Of a stretch of DNA of 50,071 nt, positions 9,070 through 17,119 are shown one piece after another. This DNA is from Synechococcus sp. CCY 9618. GTDB taxonomy: Bacteria > Cyanobacteriota > Cyanobacteriia > PCC-6307 > Cyanobiaceae. The stretch is from assembly GCF_019038415.1 (NCBI RefSeq), contig NZ_JAFKRG010000005.1, positions 1-50,071 of the forward strand, given 5' to 3'. The notes under the pieces were generated by a model. It was not told the origin of the DNA. It made no database searches and saw only the letters and a list, made by a program, of their open reading frames with translations. The first letter of the stretch is position 1. Each line of letters starts with the position of its first letter. Both the position numbers and the translations under genes were made by a program.

Positions 9070-9435
9070 TCAATCGCGGTCCGGGAGGGCCCCGTCCCGG
9101 TCGGATCGAAACACCAGATCAAGGTCGGGCATCACCTGGGCGGCGATCGCCACCAGGCTCCCGAACCGTTCCTTGGTCTGGGGGGCGCCAGCTCCCATGG
9201 CCTCCCGGCTCATCAGCACCAGTTCCAGTACGGGACCATCGGCCTTGGCCTGCACGTCGGCGATCAACCGCAGCCGCAGCGTCTCATGCTCCCCTCGCAC
9301 CATGGCGCTCAGGTGAGCGGGAGAGCGGTGCTCCACCTCGGCGCCGAACCGGTCGATCAGGGGCTCGAGCCGCCCGATGAGCTCGCGGGGAGTCAGCGGT
9401 GAGCGGGGCCTGAAGAGCAACAGGAAGCGGGCCAT
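9070..9435 (-). CDS. Conserved hypothetical protein
   Basis: From ATG 9435 the product is 121 residues: MARFLLLFRPRSPLTPRELI, then GRLEPLIDRFGAEVEHRSPA and strands HETLRLRLIADVQ and PVLELVLMSREAM, ending with PDLDLVFRSDRDG. The alternation of helix and strands suggests a small ferredoxin-like alpha/beta fold. The reading frame is open further upstream (to 9591), but that part is Pro/Cys-rich and overlaps the pirin gene end, so the internal ATG is preferred. The function is unknown. Confidence 0.55.
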   Translation of the reverse strand: MARFLLLFRPRSPLTPRELIGRLEPLIDRFGAEVEHRSPAHLSAMVRGEHETLRLRLIADVQAKADGPVLELVLMSREAMGAGAPQTKERFGSLVAIAAQVMPDLDLVFRSDRDGALPDRD

Positions 9436-9505
9436 GACGTCGGGCTGCTGCCCCCATCCTGGGGCCGTTTCCGGGTTGCGCATCCCCTGAGGCGGTCCCG
9501 GACGC

Positions 9506-10243
9506 TCAACGCAGTTCGAACAGCAGCAGATCGGCTCCGTTCTCGCCGGCCTCAAAGGTCTCGCCGGGCCCGGCGGGAAAGCCCACGCCATCCCCCCGCT
9601 CCAGGGGGCGGCCGAAGGCTGTCCCCTGGCCGTCGATCAGCTGCAGCCAGCCCCTGGCATCGGAGGCGATCCCCAACGCCAGCCGATCCCCGGCGGCGGG
9701 GCGTGCCCGCCAGAGCCGTATCGGACGGTTGATGGCCAGGGCGCCCCTCTCGCCGTCCGGATCCAGCAGCGGGGTCCAGTCGGCCTGCAGCTGGAAGGGC
9801 TCCTGGCGATAGGCAGGGGGAAAGCCGTCCCGACTGGGTTCGATCCAGATCTGCAGCAGTCGGCAGGCCCGCTCGCCCAGATTCATCTCGCTGTGGACCA
9901 CGCCCGTGCCGGCGCTCATCGCCTGCACCTCTCCCTCCCGCAGCACCTCGCTGTGGCCCATCGAATCGCGATGGTTGAGCTGGCCCTCCACCATCACCGT
10001 GACGATCTCCATGTCCCGGTGGGGATGCATGCCGAATCCGCGGCCGGCGGCGATGGTGTCGTCGTTGATCACCCGCAGCGGGCCGAATCCCATCCAGGCG
10101 GGATCGTGATGATGGGAGAAGGAGAAGCTGTGCCAGCTGTCCAGCCAGTCGAGGCGGCTGTGGAAACGCTCGGCGGCGGGCCTCACCACCAGAGAGGTCT
10201 CTGGACGGTCGTCAAAGAGGGGGGAGGAAGACGTCAGGGTCAT
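9506..10243 (-). CDS. Pirin family protein (YhaK-type bicupin)
   Basis: A 245-residue bicupin. The N-terminal cupin contains DWLDSWHSFSFSHHHDPAWM, GFGPLRVINDDTIAAGRGFG and the metal-binding MHPHRDMEIVTVMVEGQLNH, with further ligands in AMSAGTGVVHSEMN. These are the hallmark pirin histidines and glutamate. The C-terminal cupin is degenerate, as usual. Bacterial pirins such as YhaK and YhhW bind iron; some show quercetinase activity or sense redox state. It is the last gene of the leftward unit OYE - FMN reductase - pirin (9 bases after the FMN reductase stop), so it is probably part of an electrophile/oxidative response. Confidence 0.92.
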   Translation of the reverse strand: MTLTSSSPLFDDRPETSLVVRPAAERFHSRLDWLDSWHSFSFSHHHDPAWMGFGPLRVINDDTIAAGRGFGMHPHRDMEIVTVMVEGQLNHRDSMGHSEVLREGEVQAMSAGTGVVHSEMNLGERACRLLQIWIEPSRDGFPPAYRQEPFQLQADWTPLLDPDGERGALAINRPIRLWRARPAAGDRLALGIASDARGWLQLIDGQGTAFGRPLERGDGVGFPAGPGETFEAGENGADLLLFELR

Positions 10244-10252
10244 GGGAAAGGT

Positions 10253-10771
10253 TCAGGTGTGGATCGGCTGCATGTGCTGGAGGCGGCGGACGATGTCATC
10301 GATGCTGCTGTCCTTGGCCGGGTTGTTGCGGTTGCTGGTGAGCTGGCGTCCCACCACATGGGCCCCCAGATGGGCCAGCTGGATGCGCAGCACGGTCATC
10401 ACCTCGACGCCCGGACCGCCGGAGTGGGTGGCGATCGCGATCGGTCGGCCGTTGAACAGGCTGCGGAACCCATCCCCCTGCACCGACAGCCAGGCGATGG
10501 CGCTGGTCAGCACCGGGGGAAGGGAGCCGTTGTATTCCGGGGCGCAGATCACCCAGCGAGGGGAAGCCTCCAGCCGTTGGCTGAGGTTCGCCACTTCCGC
10601 GGGTACTCCGGACTCGGCATGGGTGCGGGGGTTGTAGAGGGGCAGGGAGAGGGTGGTGAGGTCCAGGACCTCCGCCTCCATGCCCCGGGCCCGGCCGGCG
10701 GCGGCGAAGCGTTCCGCAAGCTTGAGGTTTTCGCCGTTGCTGGCACTGAGCACGAGCAGATCGGGGGGCAT
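10253..10771 (-). CDS. NAD(P)H-dependent FMN reductase family protein
   Basis: The 172-residue protein begins MPPDLLVLSASNGENLKLAE. It has a flavodoxin-like fold with the phosphate loop SASNGENLK near residue 9, PLYNPRTHAESGVP near 50, WVICAPEYNGSLPPVLTSAI near 85 (the PEYN FMN-binding signature) and IAIATHSGGPGVEVM near 118. Such reductases reduce quinones, azo compounds, chromate or supply reduced flavin. ATG 10771 lies one base after the stop of the upstream old yellow enzyme gene, so the pair is clearly co-transcribed; the longer open frame further upstream is the shadow of that gene. Confidence 0.92.
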   Translation of the reverse strand: MPPDLLVLSASNGENLKLAERFAAAGRARGMEAEVLDLTTLSLPLYNPRTHAESGVPAEVANLSQRLEASPRWVICAPEYNGSLPPVLTSAIAWLSVQGDGFRSLFNGRPIAIATHSGGPGVEVMTVLRIQLAHLGAHVVGRQLTSNRNNPAKDSSIDDIVRRLQHMQPIHT

Positions 10772-10772
10772 G

Positions 10773-11840
10773 TCAGGCGGCCTCCAGGAAGGGGTAGTCG
10801 GTGTAGCCGGCGGGGCCGGCGGAGTAGTAGGTGGCCGGGTCGGGCTCCTGCAGGGGGGCGCCACGGCGGATCCGCTCGGGCAGATCGGGATTGGCCAGGA
10901 AGGCGTTGCCGAAGGCCACGGCATCCAGGTCGCCGGCGCTGATGGCAGCGTCCGCTTCGGCGGCGGTGTACCCCATGTTGGCCACCAGCACCCCGGTGAA
11001 CCGTGCCCGGATCGGGGTGAGCAGATCACCCTGCTGCCGGCCCAGGAAGTCGCCCCGCATGACGTGGAGGTAGGCCAGCCCCGTGCCTTCCAGGCGCTCG
11101 GCGAGCCAGGTCGCCAGGCCGATCGGGTCACTGTCCTCCATGGCGTTGTAGCTGTTCAGCGGCGAGATGCGCAGGCCCACCAGGTCCGCCTCCTGGCGCA
11201 CGGCGCCGAGAACCTCCAGCAGCAGCCGGGCCCGGTTGGCGATCGGTCCGCCGTAGGGACCGCCGCGCCGGTTGCTGCCGTCCCGCAGGAAGGAATCCAG
11301 CAGGTAGCCATTGGCACCGTGCACTTCCACTCCGTCGAAGCCGGCGGCCATGGCGTTGCGGGCGGCCGATCGGAAGCCCGCAACGATTCCAGGCAGCTCC
11401 TCGTCGGCCAGCTCCCGGGGCACCACATAGGGCTTCTTCCCCTCGGGGGTGTGCACGTCGTCGCCGGTGATGGCGATCGGGCTCGGTGCCACCGGCTGAC
11501 GGCCGTCGTTGAGCAGGGGGTGGCAGGCCCGGCCGCCGTGCCAGAGCTGCAGCACGATGCGGCCTCCAGCCCCGTGCACCGCTTCGGTGGTGAGTTTCCA
11601 GCCCTCCACCTGGGCCGGCGAGTGGATGCCCGGCTCTTTCCAGAAGGCCGAGTGGCCCTCCATCACCATCGTGGCCTCGGCGATCAGCAGGCCGGCGCCG
11701 GTCCTCTGCCGGTAGTAGGCCGCCATCAGCGCGCCGGGCACGTGGTCCGGTTCGGCGCGGCAGCGGGTCAGGGGTGCCATCAGCACCCGGTTGGGCAGTT
11801 CGAGCTCGCCCAGGGTCAGGGGGGTGAACAGGTCGGTCAT
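10773..11840 (-). CDS. Old yellow enzyme family alkene reductase (NemA-like)
   Basis: The product of 355 residues begins MTDLFTPLTLGELELPNRVL and continues MAPLTRCRA, the FMN-binding start of OYE proteins. Other landmarks are LLIAEATMV, IVLQLWHGGRACHP, GFDGVEVHGANGYLLDSFLR (the H-x-A-N substrate pair near residue 180), the NRRGGPYGG loop, VGLRISPLN and VLVANMGYT. It should reduce electron-poor double bonds in quinones, enals, maleimides and nitro-esters using NADPH. ATG 11840 is chosen; the frame extends upstream into the control region. It is first in the unit with FMN reductase and pirin and is divergent from an HxlR regulator, a common arrangement for electrophile defence. Confidence 0.95.
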   Translation of the reverse strand: MTDLFTPLTLGELELPNRVLMAPLTRCRAEPDHVPGALMAAYYRQRTGAGLLIAEATMVMEGHSAFWKEPGIHSPAQVEGWKLTTEAVHGAGGRIVLQLWHGGRACHPLLNDGRQPVAPSPIAITGDDVHTPEGKKPYVVPRELADEELPGIVAGFRSAARNAMAAGFDGVEVHGANGYLLDSFLRDGSNRRGGPYGGPIANRARLLLEVLGAVRQEADLVGLRISPLNSYNAMEDSDPIGLATWLAERLEGTGLAYLHVMRGDFLGRQQGDLLTPIRARFTGVLVANMGYTAAEADAAISAGDLDAVAFGNAFLANPDLPERIRRGAPLQEPDPATYYSAGPAGYTDYPFLEAA

Positions 11841-11870
11841 GGGAAAGGACCCGGCGGATGTCCCTAAGGT

Positions 11871-11907
11871 CGTGAAGCGACTCTGACCGAATCGCCTCGA
11901 CCCTGAC
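11871..11907. promoter_or_regulatory. Candidate HxlR operator: direct repeat and partial palindrome
   Basis: In the gap between the divergent OYE and HxlR genes, CGACTCTGAC (11878-11887) recurs as CGACCCTGAC (11898-11907), exactly 20 bases later, about two helical turns. The first copy is also part of the imperfect palindrome CGACTC-TGACC-GAATCG (11878-11894). HxlR proteins bind as dimers to such repeats. The link to this regulator is inferred from position only. Confidence 0.4.
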
Positions 11908-11923
11908 AAGAACGCACCGACTT

Positions 11924-12319
11924 GTGCCTGGGGCACCTGGCGGTAACCCCCGGGCTCCTCGCTTGACTGCCTTCCTCGATGAACCCCAGGGCCCTGGAGG
12001 CCCCCAGCACTGCCCGGCGGAACTGGCCCTTCAGGTCATGCGCGGTCGCTGGAAGGTACTGATCGTGCGGGAACTCATTGCCGGCACCCGCCGGTTCTCC
12101 GCCCTGAAGCGTTCCCTGGCGGGGGTGAGCCACAAGGTGCTTACGGCCCAGTTGCGTGAGCTGGAGACCGATGGCGTCGTGGAGCGCCGCGTGTTCGCCC
12201 AGGTGCCGCCGCGGGTCGATTACGACCTCACCGAGCGGGGTCGGGCACTGCTGCCGCTGCTGGAAGGTCTGCATGCCTGGGGAGCGGCAGGGCAGCCAGC
12301 GGCGGAAGCTGGGGAATGA
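11924..12319 (+). CDS. HxlR family transcriptional regulator
   Basis: The winged-helix core is unmistakable: CPAELALQVMRGRWKVLIVR, ELIAGTRRFSALKRSLAGVS, then HKVLTAQLRELETDGVVERR and PPRVDYDLTERGRALLPLLE. A cysteine sits just before the first helix (HCPAE), the position used as the redox/electrophile sensor in YodB-like HxlR members. The start is uncertain: GTG 11924 gives 131 residues, while TTG 11963 would give about 118. Divergent orientation to OYE-FMN reductase-pirin suggests it represses that unit and itself. Its last 92 bases overlap the convergent glycosyltransferase gene, an unusually long tail-to-tail overlap. Confidence 0.9.
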   Translation: MPGAPGGNPRAPRLTAFLDEPQGPGGPQHCPAELALQVMRGRWKVLIVRELIAGTRRFSALKRSLAGVSHKVLTAQLRELETDGVVERRVFAQVPPRVDYDLTERGRALLPLLEGLHAWGAAGQPAAEAGE

Positions 12320-14231
12320 GGCTGCGGCGGAACCAGCCCTCCGGCCGGATCCGCTGGAGCAGTCGCAGCAGCACCAGGGGCAGGGTGCGGAGCTCGGACG
12401 GGGCCCGGATGGTGGGCCAGAGGCCTTCGCGCCGGTAGAGCAGGGCATCGAGCCGGTCCCGTTGCAGCGGCGTGAGCGGCCCCCAGACCCCGCCGACGGC
12501 ACCGGCGCCCTGGGCCATCGGCACGAAGGGCAGCGGCAGATCCGGGAGCACTCCCTCCACGGTGAGACCCTCCGCTGAGGCCAGGGACTCCCCGTCAGCA
12601 CCGCTTTCCAGGTTCAGCTCGGCCCCTGCGGCGCTGATGGCCCGCAGCCGCGCCCTCTGGCGGACCCCCCGGTGCTGGAGGTGGACCGGCAGGGCCAGGG
12701 CGAACCAGGGAACCCCGTCATACCCCGGGCGGTCCCAGCAGCTGCGGATCGCCAGCAGCAGCAGCATCCCGTTGAGCAGGCTCCAGCCCAGCACCACCCC
12801 GACGGTGGCCGCCGAGACCGGCAGGGCCACCCCCTGGCCGGCCAGCAGCGGCAGCCGGCCCGGTGCCAGGTTCCACAGCGCCAGCAGCTGCAGACCCAGC
12901 AGCACCAGCAGGGGCAACAGCAGCCCGGGGTCGGGGCCGGCCGGTCCGGCACCCACCACCGCTTTCGGAGTCACCCGGAAGCGTCGCGGCCGACCCAGGG
13001 CGGTGCTGATCACGGCGGCACAGATCGGCAGCTGGAAGATCCAGCGGTACAGCTCCGGCAGGATCGCCGTGCGGGCATGGCCGCTCAGCCAGCGGGTGAG
13101 CAGCAGCTGGCTGAGAAAGAAGGGCATCGCCACGGTGAGCAGCGCCTCCCCCCCGATCAGGATCGGGGCGATCCCCAGCAGGCCCAGGCTGAGCGGGGTG
13201 CAGAGCAGCACCAGCTGGGCCGGGAAGCTGAACCAGTGCAGGATGCCCTCGCTGTAGGCCAACCGTTGCAGGAGGCTCAGACCGGTGATCGAGAGGGGGC
13301 TGGCCCCCGTGCGCAGGGTCTGGAGGGAGCCGCTGCCCCAGCGGCAGCGTTGCCGGGCCATGGCGGCTGCCGTGAATGGCGCCAGGCCCGCGCTCAGCTT
13401 CTCCGTCAGGTAATGGTTGCGGTAACCGGCCGCGGCGATGCGGATGCCGGTGGCCAGGTCCTCGGAAGGGGTGGCGGTCTCGAAGCCCCCCACCCGGTCG
13501 AGGGCCTCGCGCCGCATCACGAAGGAGGTGCCGGCGCAGACCACCGCGTTCAGGTTCTGGCGGGTGGGCTGGATCCAGCGGTAGAAGCTTTCCTCGTCGG
13601 GCAGCAGCCAGCGCTCCAGGCGCAGGTTGCGGATCACCGGATCGGCGTTCATGTAGCTCTGGGGCGTCTGGACGAAGCCCACGGCCGGATCGCGGAAGAA
13701 ACCCACGGTTCGGGTCAGGAAGGGGCGCAGGGGCACGACGTCGGCATCGAACACCGCCACCAGGGCGCCCCGGCAGTGGTCCAGAGCGTGGTTGAGGTTG
13801 CCGGCCTTGGCATGGCGGCGCTCGCTTCGGGCCAGATAGCGGCAGCCAAGGCGATGGCAGAGCGTCTCCAGTTCCGGGCGGGCGCCGTCGTCGAGCAGCC
13901 AGACCGTCAGATCCGGATAGTCCATCGCCAGGCAGCCCCGCAGGCAACGTTCCACCAGCTCCAGGGGTTCCCCACAGGTGGGCACGAGCACGTCCACCGG
14001 TGGGGCAGGGTCGGGGACCGGGCAGGCGGGAGGCACAGGCCGTTCCGGCAGCAAAGTGAACCACAGCTGCAGGAAGTAGCCAGCCAGGAGCACCAGCTCC
14101 GCCGCCAGGGTCAGCAGGCTCAGTGTCGCCGCCAGAGGGCTGGCCAGGTTGAGGCTCGCGCCCATGCGCCAGACCAGGTAGCGGATCCCCAGCAGAGTCA
14201 GCAGCAGCACCGCCCAGGGCAAGCGCGTCAT
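12228..14231 (-). CDS. Cellulose synthase-like family 2 glycosyltransferase, membrane-bound
   Basis: Starting at ATG 14231 (MTRLPWAVLLLTLLGIRYLV) the protein has 667 residues. N-terminal membrane helices precede a processive GT2 domain: VDVLVPTCGEPLELVERCLR, WLLDDGARPE (first Asp), VAVFDADVVPLRPFLT (DAD), a PSEDLATGIR variant of the TED motif, and ARQRCRWGSGSLQ (Q-x-x-R-W). Further helices follow, then a C-terminal region around ARLRAISAAGAEL and LTPLQRDRLDALLYRR that resembles a PilZ domain of BcsA but without a clear RxxxR. It may make cellulose or another beta-glucan; no bcsB-like gene is adjacent. Its 3' end overlaps the convergent HxlR gene by 92 bases. Confidence 0.87.
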   Translation of the reverse strand: MTRLPWAVLLLTLLGIRYLVWRMGASLNLASPLAATLSLLTLAAELVLLAGYFLQLWFTLLPERPVPPACPVPDPAPPVDVLVPTCGEPLELVERCLRGCLAMDYPDLTVWLLDDGARPELETLCHRLGCRYLARSERRHAKAGNLNHALDHCRGALVAVFDADVVPLRPFLTRTVGFFRDPAVGFVQTPQSYMNADPVIRNLRLERWLLPDEESFYRWIQPTRQNLNAVVCAGTSFVMRREALDRVGGFETATPSEDLATGIRIAAAGYRNHYLTEKLSAGLAPFTAAAMARQRCRWGSGSLQTLRTGASPLSITGLSLLQRLAYSEGILHWFSFPAQLVLLCTPLSLGLLGIAPILIGGEALLTVAMPFFLSQLLLTRWLSGHARTAILPELYRWIFQLPICAAVISTALGRPRRFRVTPKAVVGAGPAGPDPGLLLPLLVLLGLQLLALWNLAPGRLPLLAGQGVALPVSAATVGVVLGWSLLNGMLLLLAIRSCWDRPGYDGVPWFALALPVHLQHRGVRQRARLRAISAAGAELNLESGADGESLASAEGLTVEGVLPDLPLPFVPMAQGAGAVGGVWGPLTPLQRDRLDALLYRREGLWPTIRAPSELRTLPLVLLRLLQRIRPEGWFRRSLIPQLPPLAALPLPRHADLPAAAAVPDPAR

Positions 14232-14348
14232 GGTCTGTCTCTGAATGTGAAGAAAAACCTTAGGCAGGTTCCATGGTCCATCGGTTCCCATCCCAGCCAC
14301 GCCGGCAGTGTTGATCGCCCAGACTCCCCTCCAGCGCATCGCCTGGGC

Positions 14349-15326
14349 ATGACGGAAGTGATGGTGGGGCCCCAGGCCCCGGCACGGTCTTTTCCCTCCC
14401 TGCATCGGGAGGGACTGGTCACCCTGCAGGTGAATCTGGGCTACCGCTGCAATCAATCGTGCAGCCATTGCCATGTGAATGCCGGGCCCACCCGCACCGA
14501 GACCATGGATGCGGCCACCCTGGCCCTGATTCCTCCGGTGCTCGAGGCCCGCGCGATCCGAAGCCTCGATCTCACCGGGGGAGCCCCGGAGCTCCATGAC
14601 GGATTCCGCGATCTGGTGCGGACCGTCCGTGCCATGGGCGTGACGGTGATCGACCGCTGTAATCTCACGATTCTCTCGGAACCCGGCCAGGAGGATCTGG
14701 CGGCGTTCCTGGCCGAGCAGGGGGTCACGGTGGTGGCTTCCCTTCCCTGCTATCTGGCCGAGAATGTCGACCGGCAGCGGGGATCAGGTGTCTTCGCCCG
14801 CAGCATGGAGGGCCTCCGGAGTCTCAATGCCCTCGGCTACGCCCAGCCGGGCTCCGCACTGGAACTGGATCTGGTCTTCAACCCCCAGGGCCCGGCACTG
14901 CCGCCCGACCAGTCGGCCCTCGAAGCGGACTACCGCCGCTTCCTCCAGGCGGAACACGGAGTGGTGTTCAACCGGCTCTATGCGCTGGCCAACATGCCCA
15001 TCCAGCGCTTCGCCCAGGTGCTGCGCAGCACCGGTGAGCTGGAGGGCTACCTGCAGTTGCTGCGCCGCAGCCACCGTGACGCCAACCTGCCCCATGTGAT
15101 GTGTCGCCAGCTGATCAGCGTTGACTGGCAGGGGAGATTGTTCGACTGCGATTTCAACCAGCAGCTCGGCCTGCCGGCAGCCTGGCCCGGCCATCGAGCG
15201 GGGGGTGGGGCCTGCCTGGCCGATCTGCTGCATGTCGATCCCTCCGGAGCCCCCATCCAGGTGGCCTCCCACTGTTTCGGCTGCACCGCCGGCAGCGGCT
15301 CGAGCTGCGCCGGTTCCCTGAACTGA
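14349..15326 (+). CDS. arsS: Radical SAM protein, arsenosugar biosynthesis ArsS-type
   Basis: From ATG 14349 the product has 325 residues. The radical SAM cluster motif is in VNLGYRCNQSCSHCHVNAGP (C-x3-C-x2-C) near residue 36, followed by SLDLTGGAPELHDGFRDLV. The C-terminal DUF3641-type domain includes VFNPQGPALP, VVFNRLYALANMPIQRF, MCRQLISVDWQGRLFDCDFN and a Cys-rich ending HCFGCTAGSGSSCAGSL, which likely holds an auxiliary cluster. In Synechocystis, ArsS is reported to form arsenosugars from SAM and methylated arsenic, working with ArsM; no arsM lies in this window. The gene is divergent from the glycosyltransferase with a 117-base gap. Confidence 0.88.
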   Translation: MTEVMVGPQAPARSFPSLHREGLVTLQVNLGYRCNQSCSHCHVNAGPTRTETMDAATLALIPPVLEARAIRSLDLTGGAPELHDGFRDLVRTVRAMGVTVIDRCNLTILSEPGQEDLAAFLAEQGVTVVASLPCYLAENVDRQRGSGVFARSMEGLRSLNALGYAQPGSALELDLVFNPQGPALPPDQSALEADYRRFLQAEHGVVFNRLYALANMPIQRFAQVLRSTGELEGYLQLLRRSHRDANLPHVMCRQLISVDWQGRLFDCDFNQQLGLPAAWPGHRAGGGACLADLLHVDPSGAPIQVASHCFGCTAGSGSSCAGSLN

Positions 15327-15354
15327 GAACGGACGCGGGGCAGCGGCCATGAAA

Positions 15355-15384
15355 AAGCCCGGATCCCCAGGGGGGGCCGGGCTT
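15355..15384 (-). terminator. Rho-independent-type hairpin, leftward
   Basis: AAGCCCGG (15355-15362) pairs perfectly with CCGGGCTT (15377-15384), with additional C/G pairing in the loop. Read leftward, the stem is followed by a run of T residues (complement of the GAAAAA at 15351-15356), so it terminates minus-strand transcripts. Read rightward it sits 28 bases after arsS but lacks a T tract. The nearest leftward gene ends 430 bases away. Confidence 0.7.
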
Positions 15385-15813
15385 CGTGACATGGGTTTCA
15401 GTTCTGCTGACTTTCGGCCCCTTCAGGGACCAGTGATGGGTGATGCGGAAGCCAGCCGGGGAGGCCGGTTCCGTCATGGACGCGCCATCGAAGAAACGTC
15501 AGCGATTCTGTGGATCTTCGCGGATCCCTGGTGACTGGTTTCGGAGTCGGAGCTGCGGAGGGAGGCACCTGGGGCCTGGGTTTCCAGGGAGAGGTTTCCA
15601 TGAACCCGTGGGCACCTGGAACGATGCATCGGGTGATCTGCGTGAGACCGGGAAACCGGGAATAGGAACAAGACTGTTGGAGCAGGGGCCTGCAGTCAAC
15701 AAACTCCTGACGACTGACCGGGTGGTGTGTCTTCCATCGCTGGAGCCTCCTGGTTGCTGGGATCACTCTCCTGCCACCGGCCCTCCATGGCCATAGGCAT
15801 TCGTGCCCGACTT
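15385..15813 (-). other. 430-base gap with possible ncRNA or long 3' UTR
   Basis: No convincing coding frame lies here on either strand. The leftward terminator at its left end implies that a minus-strand RNA crosses it, either the 3' UTR of the GlnT-like gene or an independent small RNA. Short hairpins are visible, for example GGATC/GATCC at 15512-15527 and, on the minus strand, CCTGG-AAAC-CCAGG near 15580-15600. I found no good promoter inside. Confidence 0.3.
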
Positions 15814-17061
15814 TCAGTCGTCGCTGCGCTCGCCGATCAGGGCCTCGTAGGCCCTGCAGAAGTCTTCGCCCAGGGCCTCCCGCAGGGGTTCGTCATGGCG
15901 GAAGGCCTCCAGGGCATCCGCCTGACTGGTGGGCAAGGCTCTGGCCCCCACCGGCGGCTCGATGTAGGTGTTGACATCGCTGCGGGTTCCGGGCTCCAGA
16001 CCACGCGCGATGCCGTCGAGGCCCGCCGCCAGGACGGCGGCCTGGAGCAGGTAGGGATTGGCGGCGCCGTCGCCGAGGCGTAGCTCGATCCGCTGGTCGT
16101 CGGGGATGCGGACCATGTGGGTGCGGTTGTTGCCGCCGTAGCTGATCCAGGAGGGTGACCAGGTGGCCCCCGACGTGGTGACCGAGCGGGCCAGCCGCCG
16201 GTAGCTGCCGGCCACCGGATTGGTGAGCGCGCACAGGGCGGGCGCGTGGGCCAGCAGCCCGGCCAGGAAGCGGTAGGCCAGTTCCGACAGTCCCTTCTCC
16301 CCGGAGGGGTCGTGGAACAGATTGCGCCCCGCCGCATCCCACAGGGAGGCGTGCAGGTGGGCGCCGTTGCCGGTGAGTTCCGGAATCGGTTTGGGCTGGA
16401 AGCTGACCCTCACCCCGTGCCGTTCCGCCAGGGCGGCGGCCATCACCCGGAAGAAGGCGTGCCGGTCGGCGGTGACCAGGGCTTCGGCATAGGTCCAGTT
16501 GAGTTCGAACTGGCCGTTGGCATCCTCGTGGTCGGCCTGGTACGGGCCCCAGCCGAGGCTTTCCATGCCCTCAAGCAGTTCGCTGATCAGCGGATAGTGC
16601 CGCATCAGGGCCAGCTGGTCGTAGCAGGGCTTGGCCTGCCGGTCGAGGCTGTCGGCGATGGTGTCCCGCTCCCGGTCCATCAGGAAGAACTCCGCTTCCA
16701 CGCCACTGCGGAACTGCAGGCCCATGGCTGCCGCCCTGGCGATCTGACGCTGGAGCACCCGCCGGGGCGACTGCTCCAGCATCTGTCCCTCCACCTGCAG
16801 ATCGGTGGCCACCCAGGCCACTTTGTGCTGCCAGGGGAGCACCATCAGGCTGGCGGGGTCGGGGATGGCCAGCACGTCCGGGTCGGCGGGCGTCATGTCC
16901 AGCCAGGCGGCGAAACCGGCGAAGCCGGCACCGGATCTGGCCAGTTCGGCGGCCGCGGAGGCGGGCACCAGCTTGGCCCGCTGCACGCCGAACAGATCGC
17001 AGAAGGAAAACAGGAAGTGGCGGATGCCGTGGGTGGCGGCGTAGCGGGCCAGGTCGGTCAT
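15814..17061 (-). CDS. GlnT-like glutamine synthetase family ligase (second copy)
   Basis: The 415-residue protein starts MTDLARYAATHGIRHFLFSF. GS-fold motifs are present: GVEAEFFLMDRE (metal-binding Glu), DHEDANGQFELNWTYAEAL, LTGNGAHLHASLWD (catalytic loop), TNPVAGSYRRLA, and NNRTHMVRIPDDQRIELRLG with substrate-binding arginines. It belongs to the TIGR03105/GlnT-like group often labelled type III glutamate-ammonia ligase, which includes gamma-glutamylmethylamide synthetases. True acceptors may therefore be amines rather than ammonium. It is third in a leftward unit after a desaturase and an alpha/beta hydrolase. It differs clearly from the GlnT-like protein at 24138-25502 and should not be taken as housekeeping GlnA. 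Confidence 0.82.
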   Translation of the reverse strand: MTDLARYAATHGIRHFLFSFCDLFGVQRAKLVPASAAAELARSGAGFAGFAAWLDMTPADPDVLAIPDPASLMVLPWQHKVAWVATDLQVEGQMLEQSPRRVLQRQIARAAAMGLQFRSGVEAEFFLMDRERDTIADSLDRQAKPCYDQLALMRHYPLISELLEGMESLGWGPYQADHEDANGQFELNWTYAEALVTADRHAFFRVMAAALAERHGVRVSFQPKPIPELTGNGAHLHASLWDAAGRNLFHDPSGEKGLSELAYRFLAGLLAHAPALCALTNPVAGSYRRLARSVTTSGATWSPSWISYGGNNRTHMVRIPDDQRIELRLGDGAANPYLLQAAVLAAGLDGIARGLEPGTRSDVNTYIEPPVGARALPTSQADALEAFRHDEPLREALGEDFCRAYEALIGERSDD

Positions 17062-17119
17062 CGGGGCGGGTCGGAGGTGAAAGGGGGTGGCGGAGGGGGG
17101 CGGGAGGGCCGCCGGAGGC

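Noticed and set aside
15398-15796. Open frames of about 120 codons on both strands in the 15.4-15.8 kb gap
   Set aside because: Composition is Pro/Ser/Arg-rich without any conserved-looking segment or start signal.
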